From contig JAZKJF010000012.1 of NCBI GenBank assembly GCA_040384465.1, forward strand, positions 1 to 64,000: DNA of 64,000 nt, given 5' to 3'. The notes under the pieces were generated by a model. The model searched no databases. It worked only from the letters and a program-made list of their open reading frames with translations, and was not told where the DNA came from. This DNA comes from UBA5078 sp040384465 (lineage in GTDB: Bacteria > Pseudomonadota > Gammaproteobacteria > Pseudomonadales > Pseudohongiellaceae). The translations under genes and the position numbers were made by a program. Positions 41,945 to 49,166 of this stretch are shown one piece after another (within the stretch, counting starts at the first letter, position 1; each line of letters starts with the position of its first letter).

Positions 41945-43930
41945 ATGAACATGATGTCGAGGCGATCAAGACTATTCATGGCGGCCAGACGGACAGGATT
42001 GTTCGTCTGGCCGCTGGTGAGCATGGCCAATCGCGGGCAGGCCCGCTCCCACAGCGGGTTGTTTGCCTGCGCGCTGCTGCTGGGCATGGCTGACGGGCTT
42101 GCTCAGCCTGCAGATGTCGATGCTGCAGCGGCAACTGCGCCACTGGCGGGGTCGCCCACGATCACCATCAGTGGCGCGGACCGACTTCTGGATGAAAACC
42201 TGCGTGCCCACCTGAGCGTCACCGGTGAACCCTGCAGCGCGGAACAACGGCGCCTGAACCGGCTCTTGCCACAGGTCTCCGGGGACATCGAACGTGCAGC
42301 ACAGGCTCTGGGCTACTACCGCCAGACTCATCAAGTTGAATTCACGGCTGGCACACCCTGCTGGTCGCTCAACATGGCGGTGACACCGGGAGAGCCTGTG
42401 CGCTTCGCGGCACCCAATATCAATGTCGCAGCCCCGTCCCCCGAGAGCGCAGCCTCTACAATCGATGACCCGTTCGCCCGCTTGCTGGCAGAGTCACCCG
42501 TGCGTGAAGGCGCCCAGCTGATCCACAGTGACTACGAAAACCTCAAGTCGGCCCTCAGCGCCGTGGCTGTGGACAACGGCTATTTCGCGGCGCGTTTCAA
42601 TCGCTCTGAGCTGGCGGTGAACCTGCAGCGCAACAGTGCGGACGTGACCATCGACTTCGATCCCGGCCCGCGCTACCAGTTCGGCACCATCAACATCAGC
42701 CCGATTGATGAATTGTCGCCCCGCTTCATCTCCCGCTATCTGACCTTCGCGGAAGGCGCGCCCTACTCCAGCGCCATGCTGATTGCGCTGCGCGAGAACC
42801 TCAACGACAGCCAGTACTTCAGCCAGGTGGCGGTGACGCCGCAGTTGTCGATGAGTCCTGGTGGGGTTGCGGCTGTTGCAGTAGATCCGGGTGGTCGCCA
42901 GCAGGCTGGCTCGTACAGGGTGGGGAGTGATGTCGCGGGTGTGGTGCCGGTGACGATTGCGCTTACTCCACGTCCCCGGCATTCGTGGTCTGCTGGCCTG
43001 GGAGTCACCACCGACATTGGCCCGCGCGTGACACTGGCCTATGAAGACCGCTACCTCAACCGCAGCGGGCACCGCTTGAATGCCGACGCGGCGCTTGCCC
43101 CGACCCGGCAGGAACCCAACCTGAGTTATGTCATCCCCCTGCGCGACCCGGTCACCGAAAGCCTGAGCATCTCCACCGGCTATCTCGGGCAGCAGACTGA
43201 CACCTTCAACTCCGACACCTACCGCGTCGGTGTCAGCTATCGCTCGACCGTGGACGCCTGGCTGCTGGGGAACGAATGGCTGCAGAACATTTACACCAAC
43301 TTCCAGCGCGAAAATTCCAAGATCAACCATGTCCGCGAACAGAGCAACCTGACCGTCTCCGGCATCAACTGGGCCCGCACCCAATCCGATGACCCCATCT
43401 TCCCAACACGAGGCTGGCGCCTGTTCGGTCAGGTCAGTGGCGCCTCCAACGCCTTCCTGTCGGATATGAGTTTTCTGCAGCTCTATGGCAGCGGCAAGAT
43501 CGTTTACCCACTCGGACGTACGCGGCTGCTGTTGCGGGCCGAAGCTGCCACCACGATTGTCGATGCTGTCGACGATCTACCGGTGACCATCCGCTTCTTC
43601 ACCGGTGGCGACCAGACCGTCAGGGGGCATCAGTTCAACAGCCTCGGCGCCCTCAACGAACTGGGGGAAGTCATCGGTGGCAAACACCTGCTGACCGGCA
43701 GCGCCGAAGTCGATTTCGAGGTGCGGCCGGGCTGGAAGATGGCGGTGTTCTACGACGTGGGCAATTCGTTCGCCGACTTCGCCGACTTCCAGCTCTACAA
43801 GAGCGTCGGGGTCGGTGTGCGCTGGATGTCTCCCATCGGGCCGATCCGTGCTGACCTCGGCATGGGGATGGGGTCTGGCGATGAGAAAGACAGTTTCCGC
43901 CTACACATCACCATGGGGCCGGATTTATGA
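41945..43930 (+). CDS. tamA: TamA: outer-membrane translocation/assembly barrel
   Basis: A BamA-type Omp85 protein that with TamB helps insert autotransporters and other outer-membrane proteins. About 660 residues: signal region, then three POTRA-like repeats (about residues 60-270 of the listed frame) and a 16-strand barrel ending with the MSPIGPIRADLGMG motif. The start is unclear: candidate ATGs at 41945, 41954, 41978 and 42023 have poor ribosome-binding sites, and a REP unit (42031-42053) lies in the signal-peptide region. Overlaps tamB by ATGA, showing coupling. Confidence 0.92.
   Translation: MNMMSRRSRLFMAARRTGLFVWPLVSMANRGQARSHSGLFACALLLGMADGLAQPADVDAAAATAPLAGSPTITISGADRLLDENLRAHLSVTGEPCSAEQRRLNRLLPQVSGDIERAAQALGYYRQTHQVEFTAGTPCWSLNMAVTPGEPVRFAAPNINVAAPSPESAASTIDDPFARLLAESPVREGAQLIHSDYENLKSALSAVAVDNGYFAARFNRSELAVNLQRNSADVTIDFDPGPRYQFGTINISPIDELSPRFISRYLTFAEGAPYSSAMLIALRENLNDSQYFSQVAVTPQLSMSPGGVAAVAVDPGGRQQAGSYRVGSDVAGVVPVTIALTPRPRHSWSAGLGVTTDIGPRVTLAYEDRYLNRSGHRLNADAALAPTRQEPNLSYVIPLRDPVTESLSISTGYLGQQTDTFNSDTYRVGVSYRSTVDAWLLGNEWLQNIYTNFQRENSKINHVREQSNLTVSGINWARTQSDDPIFPTRGWRLFGQVSGASNAFLSDMSFLQLYGSGKIVYPLGRTRLLLRAEAATTIVDAVDDLPVTIRFFTGGDQTVRGHQFNSLGALNELGEVIGGKHLLTGSAEVDFEVRPGWKMAVFYDVGNSFADFADFQLYKSVGVGVRWMSPIGPIRADLGMGMGSGDEKDSFRLHITMGPDL
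42031..42053 (+). repeat. REP-like unit inside the tamA signal region
   Basis: TCGCGGGCAGG then CCCGCTCCCACA matches the short REP form TGTGGGAGCGGGCCTGCCCGCGA on the opposite strand. It encodes about eight residues (NRGQARSHSG) in the signal-peptide region of tamA. REP units are normally intergenic, so this marks either a late insertion or a true start downstream. Confidence 0.75.
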
Positions 43931-46900
43931 TGATGACCACACCAGCCGACTCCAGACCGCCGCACCAGACACCCGCGCAACGCGATCAGTCCCCGCGCGC
44001 ACGCCTGCTGCGTGGGGCGGTGATTGCCATCATCACGTTGCTCATTCTGGTGATCGCACTGCTGTGCGTGATCAGTGCCCTGCTCAGCACCACGGCGGGC
44101 AGCGGCTGGGTCGTCAGGCAAGTTGAGAGACAGCTCGACGGCAGCGCCGCAGACACGCGCTCACTGGAGATCGGCAGCAGCGCGGGCACGCTGCTGTGGG
44201 GAATGACGCTGCAGGATGTCCGCTTCAGCGAAGGCAGCAACACCGTCAGCGTGCAGACCCTGACCAGCCGCTGGAACCCCTTCACGTTGCTCGGCGGCCA
44301 GCTCACGCTGGACGAACTGTCTCTGCAGGACGTGCGCGTCTCCTGGCGCAGTGCGGAGGACGTGAACCCTGACTCTACAGAGACACTGGCCGACTCAATC
44401 GGCGCTGCGCTGGAGAGCCTGCAGACCAGCTTGGTCGCCTTACCCTTTCCCTTGAACCGTGGCATGAGGTTCAGTGAGTTGCGCCTCATTGATGCCAGCC
44501 TCGATCTCAATGGGCAAGCGCTCCTAATCAATTCGCTCAGTCTGGGTGCGTCGCTGGAGAGCAGCCGCCTGGTGCTGGAGGAACTTGCGCTGGAAGCGAC
44601 TTCAGTAAGTGCGACCTCACAAGGTGCGACCTCAGCAGGCGCCACGCCACCGGGGCAGAGCATCCCACTGCAGCTTAGCGGTGCTGGCCAGATCGACCTC
44701 ACCGCACCCCACCCTCTGGAGCTGACCTTGGACTGGGGCTGGGAACAAGCTCTCAATACAGGTAACACCAACGGCGTCGAGAGCCCCAACGCACTGTTTG
44801 CGCTGCTGGCCAATCCGTCCGCTCAGCCCGGCAGCGTCAACGACACGCTCTCCCTTGGTGGGCAACTGACCCTGAGCGGCGATCTCAACACCCTGATCGT
44901 GTCTCATCAACTGAGCAGCCCGCTGGCGATCCTCAGCGAGGGGACTGTCAATACGGGAGCATTCTCCGGCGGCGTAAGCCTGGTCCACCGCCTCACCGCA
45001 CAGCGCCAGCGGCTGCAATTTACGGACAGTGACGGCGGTGATCTGCGCGTCGTGGTCGACAGCGCCGAGATCAACACTACGGGCGGCCTCGATGCCCTGC
45101 ACCTCACCGGCACCACAGTTCTGAACGTACTGAACAGCGCCGATGAACACGCCGCGCCTCCCCTCACCTTGAGCTGGAACGCTCTGCTGCAAGGCAACAC
45201 GCTGACGGTCGACCAGCTCAACGCCAGCACGGCCTCCGGCTCCTTGAGCAGCAATGGCCGCTTGAGCTGGGCAGACGGGCTCGACCTGAACATCAGCTAC
45301 AGTCTGCGTGAACAGGACGCCAGCAGCTATCGGGCCCTGCTGCCGCTGGGGTCGCTCGCCTCCGGATCGTCACCCGTCGCACTGGCCAGCACCGGCAGCC
45401 TGACGCTGCAGCAAGCCGGGGAAACTCTGACAGGCACCCTCGCCATCGATTCTCTGGAAGGAAACCTGAACGATTACCCACTCTCCGGTGGCGGTGTCGT
45501 CTCTCTCGACGGTGGTGACTATGCACTGTCGGCACTGCGGCTGGCCATCGGCGACAACCAGCTGCGTGCCTCCGGGCGCTGGTCTGACGAGGTGGCGCTC
45601 GAATTCGAGCTGCAAGCCGGGACCTTGCAGAACCTCTCTCCACAGCTGGCTGGCAGTATCAGTGCCAGTGGCTCCATTGTCGGCCCGCGCAGCTCACCGC
45701 GACTCAACCTCACCGCGACGGGGAACGACATCGTGGCGGGCGCGCAGCGTATCGATTCGCTGCAACTGGACCTCAGTGGGCAACCTTCCGCTCATCGCCT
45801 GACCCTCACAATGCAAAGCCCGCTCGGCGGAGGAACGCTGCAGTTCAGTGGTGGCTTGAACGCGGACGAGGACCTGCGCTGGCAAGGCCAACTCGATACC
45901 GGATCGCTGCAGACCGAGCTGGGGGAGTGGCTCCTGCAAGACCCCGTTGCGCTACAGCTCTCGGCAGCGCAGGTCAGTGTCGCCCAGCATTGTTGGCGAC
46001 AGGCGGCCAGTGCGCTGTGTCTGCAGGGCGATTGGCAGAGCGAATCGTCAGAAATAGAAGCTGGTGCCAGCCTGAGTGGCTACCCGTTGAGTCTCTTCAA
46101 TGTCGACCCGCAAGTGCCCCCCTCACCGGTCGCAGCACTGTTAGCCAGATTAGCGCCTTCACTGCCGCCCCTGCCGAACGGTACTCGTTTCGATGGGGAC
46201 GTGGCCGCTGAAATCAACATCAATGGCCGCCTCTCCGGCACCCCCGAAGATCTGGCCATCGATATGAAGGTTGACCTCGGCACTGGTCAGATGACGCTTG
46301 TTGGAGCACCACTGCAGGAAGGCGACGACACGCCCATCGCTGCAGAAACCCAGCAGTTCCAGTGGCAGCGAGCACTGCTGACGGGCACCCGCCTCAACAA
46401 TCGCTGGCTGCTGGATATCGGCATGGACTTCGACCAACCTGATCTGGCCGCCACCGGCATCTCGATGCAAGGCTCCACTCGCGGACGCCTGGCGATCACG
46501 CCCGACCCGGCCATCACCCCAGACATGCGGCTCGACGGCCAGCTGACCGTCGCCTTCGATGATCTGCGCTGGGTGCAGGCCTTCATGCGCCAGGTGCAGA
46601 TCAGCCAGGGTCAGCTCAGCGGTCTGGCAACGCTCTCCGGCACGCTGGTCAACCCTCTGATCGGCGGCAACCTCTACCTGCGCGACACCGCCTTCGGCAT
46701 TCCCGCCCTCGGCCTGCAGATCAGCGCACTGAACACCACCGTGAGTTCGGCATTGAGCACCACCAACGCTGGTGGCAATTCTACTGGCAGCACGGCCGAC
46801 GGCACGCTGACCTTGCAAGGTCAGGCCCGTTCAGGCGCAGGCGAGCTGCGCTTCGAGAGCGAAGTCCGCCAACCTTTCAGCCCCGAGCGCCACATGACGC

Positions 46901-47865
46901 TGACGCTGCAGGGCGAGAACGTCGACCTCATCCGCCGCCCCGAACTGACGCTGGCCATCACCCCGGATGTCACCATCACCGCCAGCGCTGCTGGCGTCGA
47001 TATCAACGGCCTGCTACGTATTCCCCTGCTCGACGCCCGCATCACCACCCTGCCCGCCAGCGCCATCGACGTCTCCCCCGACACCGTCTTGGTCGACCAG
47101 CCCAGCGATGGCCCCGTCATCCACAACGCCGCGCAGGCCGATCGGGGAATCCTCGACAACGTACCGCTCACCGCCCAACTGCGTGTGGAGCTTGGCGACG
47201 ACGTCCACTTCAACGGATTTGGGCTCAACAGCCAGCTGACCGGCGCACTGGACATCACCCAGCGTGCCACCGGCGCACCGCTGACCTATGGCGAACTCAC
47301 GGTCGTCGACGGCAGCTACGAGACCTACGGCCGCACGCTCACCATCGAGCACGGCAAGCTGCTGTTCTTCGGCAGCTACGACAACCCGGCTCTGGATATC
47401 CGCGCGACGCGGCGAGCCGAGAACATGACCGTAGGAGTGCAGATGAACGGGACACTGCGCAATATCCGCAGCCAGCTGTTCTCGACCCCGACGCTGCCCG
47501 ATGGCGACATCATCGCGGTGCTGCTCACCGACCGGCCTTTCGCAGAAATCGGCACGCAGGACAGCAATGCACTGATCGGCGCGATCACGAGTCTGGGGAT
47601 CAATCAGGGGCAGTCGCTGACGAATCAGATTCGCAATCAGCTGGGGCTGGATACGCTGGCGATCACGAGCACCGGAGATGCGACCAACAGCAGTTTGACG
47701 CTGGGGAAATATCTGACGCCGAGGTTGTTCATTCGCTACGGGGTGGGCTTGTTCGAGACGGAGTCGACGCTATCAATTGATTACACGTTATCGGAGCGGG
47801 TGAAGCTGGAGGCCAAGTCCGGGACTACCCAGAGTGTGGATATCAAATATACTGTGGATCGGTGA
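43927..47865 (+). CDS. tamB: TamB: translocation/assembly module protein
   Basis: 1312 residues. An N-terminal signal anchor (AVIAIITLLILVIALLCVIS) is followed by a very long beta-helix-like middle (AsmA/TamB type, repeated alternating strands) and the conserved C-terminal TamB domain (about residues 960-1312: GELTVVDGSYETYGRTLTIE, YDNPALDIRATR, FIRYGVGLFE). It spans the periplasm from the inner membrane to TamA. It starts 4 bases inside the tamA stop (ATGA). After the stop lies structured palindrome copy B. Confidence 0.95.
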   Translation: MMMTTPADSRPPHQTPAQRDQSPRARLLRGAVIAIITLLILVIALLCVISALLSTTAGSGWVVRQVERQLDGSAADTRSLEIGSSAGTLLWGMTLQDVRFSEGSNTVSVQTLTSRWNPFTLLGGQLTLDELSLQDVRVSWRSAEDVNPDSTETLADSIGAALESLQTSLVALPFPLNRGMRFSELRLIDASLDLNGQALLINSLSLGASLESSRLVLEELALEATSVSATSQGATSAGATPPGQSIPLQLSGAGQIDLTAPHPLELTLDWGWEQALNTGNTNGVESPNALFALLANPSAQPGSVNDTLSLGGQLTLSGDLNTLIVSHQLSSPLAILSEGTVNTGAFSGGVSLVHRLTAQRQRLQFTDSDGGDLRVVVDSAEINTTGGLDALHLTGTTVLNVLNSADEHAAPPLTLSWNALLQGNTLTVDQLNASTASGSLSSNGRLSWADGLDLNISYSLREQDASSYRALLPLGSLASGSSPVALASTGSLTLQQAGETLTGTLAIDSLEGNLNDYPLSGGGVVSLDGGDYALSALRLAIGDNQLRASGRWSDEVALEFELQAGTLQNLSPQLAGSISASGSIVGPRSSPRLNLTATGNDIVAGAQRIDSLQLDLSGQPSAHRLTLTMQSPLGGGTLQFSGGLNADEDLRWQGQLDTGSLQTELGEWLLQDPVALQLSAAQVSVAQHCWRQAASALCLQGDWQSESSEIEAGASLSGYPLSLFNVDPQVPPSPVAALLARLAPSLPPLPNGTRFDGDVAAEININGRLSGTPEDLAIDMKVDLGTGQMTLVGAPLQEGDDTPIAAETQQFQWQRALLTGTRLNNRWLLDIGMDFDQPDLAATGISMQGSTRGRLAITPDPAITPDMRLDGQLTVAFDDLRWVQAFMRQVQISQGQLSGLATLSGTLVNPLIGGNLYLRDTAFGIPALGLQISALNTTVSSALSTTNAGGNSTGSTADGTLTLQGQARSGAGELRFESEVRQPFSPERHMTLTLQGENVDLIRRPELTLAITPDVTITASAAGVDINGLLRIPLLDARITTLPASAIDVSPDTVLVDQPSDGPVIHNAAQADRGILDNVPLTAQLRVELGDDVHFNGFGLNSQLTGALDITQRATGAPLTYGELTVVDGSYETYGRTLTIEHGKLLFFGSYDNPALDIRATRRAENMTVGVQMNGTLRNIRSQLFSTPTLPDGDIIAVLLTDRPFAEIGTQDSNALIGAITSLGINQGQSLTNQIRNQLGLDTLAITSTGDATNSSLTLGKYLTPRLFIRYGVGLFETESTLSIDYTLSERVKLEAKSGTTQSVDIKYTVDR

Positions 47866-47880
47866 TGTGCTTCGTAGTTC

Positions 47881-48009
47881 GGTCTGGGGTGGGGGCAGGG
47901 TTGTGCTGGACACGCCCGTGAATACTTCCCTGTAGGGNNNNNNNNNNGCTCGGGTGCCGCCATCCCTGGCGGCACACGGTCCAGCACAGCCCTGCCCCCA
48001 CCCCAGACC
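47881..48009 (+). repeat. Structured palindromic repeat, copy B
   Basis: Outer arms 47881-47911 and 47979-48009 (31 bases each) pair with a single G-T wobble. The loop holds the shared core ACGCCCGTGAATAC, a small hairpin CCC-TGTA-GGG and then a second hairpin, GTGCCGCCA-TCCC-TGGCGGCAC. It starts 15 bases after the tamB stop codon and reads in the same direction. The 10-N gap lies in the loop. The flank GTGCTTCGTAG is shared with copy C. Confidence 0.85.
47938..47947. other. Assembly gap of 10 N
   Basis: Ten N bases in the loop of palindrome copy B. In copy C the same place reads TGTAGGGCTCGG; here the left side ends TGTAGGG and the right begins GCTCGG. The two sides already add up to the expected loop, so the Ns may represent few or no real bases. 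Confidence 0.9.
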
Positions 48010-48144
48010 TGACTTCAGCGCTTCGACTGGAAGGCTTCTGGATAGCAGGCCTTGAAATTTTTCCTTGAATCCCTATCTCGGCAGCGACGGCGGTCGCGGC
48101 GACCGGGCGTCGACATTGTTTCACTGGTGCACGGGGTGGTTAGC

Positions 48145-48783
48145 ATGCGTAAAGACACTCGAATGATTGTGATGGGCAGTGTGGCAGCGGCTTTGTTGCT
48201 GGCGGTTGGTGCCCTTGGGGCTTACAGCTGGACATTGAGCAGGGAGGTTGACGAGCTGCGCGGAGGTTCTGCGGGGGCTGAGCGGGAGTTGTTGCAGAAG
48301 CTGGAGCAAACTGCCGAGCAGCAGGCGCAGGTGGATCAACAGGCACTGTTTGATCCGTGGACCGGGCTGGGGATCGGTGGTGATCCGTTTCAGCGCCTGC
48401 AGCAGATGCAAGACGAGATGGATCGTCTCTTCAGTGGTGTGACTGGCAACGGGACAGCGTTCGGATTTGGCGGCGGGCTGGGCGCCTTCGGTGCCTCCAC
48501 TCAACCCGAAATCGAGCTGCAGGAATCCGACGACGAGTACCGGGTGATTATCTCCATCGCCAAAGACAGCGAGGTGGAGCTGGCGACAGAGCTGGAAGAC
48601 AACACGCTCTCGATCTCGGCGCAAGTGCGCAGCGAAAGTGGCAGTCCGAGGGGCGGCCTGCAGAGCACCAGCATCAGTCAGTTCTCGCGCTCGATCCCGC
48701 TGGATGCGCCCGTCGATGCGACAGGGCTGCAGACCGAAAAATCACCTGAAGAGATCGTAATCACCATCCCCAAAATTGGATGA
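48145..48783 (+). CDS. Membrane-anchored Hsp20-like protein
   Basis: 212 residues from the ATG at 48145 (MRKDTRM). A signal anchor (VMGSVAAALLLAVGALGAYSW) is followed by a coiled coil (ELLQKLEQTAEQQAQVDQQ, about residues 40-65), a glycine-rich linker (FGFGGGLGAFG), and a C-terminal alpha-crystallin-like domain (PEIELQESDDEYRVIISIA, then FSRSIPLDAPVDATGLQTEKS and IVITIPKIG). Small heat-shock proteins are usually soluble; this one is probably anchored and acts in the periplasm. It lies between palindrome copies B and C. Confidence 0.8.
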   Translation: MRKDTRMIVMGSVAAALLLAVGALGAYSWTLSREVDELRGGSAGAERELLQKLEQTAEQQAQVDQQALFDPWTGLGIGGDPFQRLQQMQDEMDRLFSGVTGNGTAFGFGGGLGAFGASTQPEIELQESDDEYRVIISIAKDSEVELATELEDNTLSISAQVRSESGSPRGGLQSTSISQFSRSIPLDAPVDATGLQTEKSPEEIVITIPKIG

Positions 48784-48807
48784 CTGTTTTGAGGTGCTTC
48801 GTAGGTC

Positions 48808-48925
48808 GATCTGGGGCGGAGGGAAGGCCGGTCGGGACACGCCCGTGAATACGTCCATGTAGGGCTCGGTTCGCGCCATCCATGGCGCTCAACGGTCCCT
48901 CGCGGCCCTCCCCCCGCCCCAGATC
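48808..48925 (+). repeat. Structured palindromic repeat, copy C
   Basis: Outer arms 48808-48838 and 48895-48925 (31 bases) pair with about five mismatches. Inside: GGACACGCCCGTGAATACG, TCCATGTAGG and then GCGCCAT-CC-ATGGCGC. It begins 25 bases after the stop of the Hsp20-like gene and reads in the same direction. The 5' flank GTGCTTCGTAG is shared with copy B. Confidence 0.85.
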
Positions 48926-49065
48926 TGGCTGCAGTGGTAGCTCAAAACCGTTGGGTGGGGACAGCATTGGCGCAACGTTGAAGTCCAGCAACAACACAGA
49001 GAAAGCAGGCGAAGTGCGATGCACCGCGCAACGGGTTTAAAATGCCCCGCGAACCACGGATGTCA

Positions 49066-49149
49066 GAGCGTGGTGGAGGGTGGCACCATGCCGGACCGTT
49101 GAGCGCCATGGATGGCGTGTCCGGCATGGTGCCACCCTCCACCACGCTC
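49066..49149 (-). repeat. Structured palindromic repeat, copy D (short form)
   Basis: Perfect 31-base arms: 49066-49096 starts GAGCGTGGTGGAGGG and 49119-49149 is its exact complement. The loop on minus is ACGCCATCCATGGCGC plus TCAACG, as in copy C but lacking the CGTGAATAC hairpin between the two CGCC sequences. It follows the stop of the DUF5916 gene and is in sense orientation to it. Confidence 0.88.
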
Positions 49150-49166
49150 GAACCACGAAGCTCACA

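Noticed and set aside
48052..48144. N-terminal extension of the Hsp20-like gene
   Set aside because: It is very Arg-rich and reads through sequence just after palindrome B; the ATG at 48145 gives a normal signal anchor.
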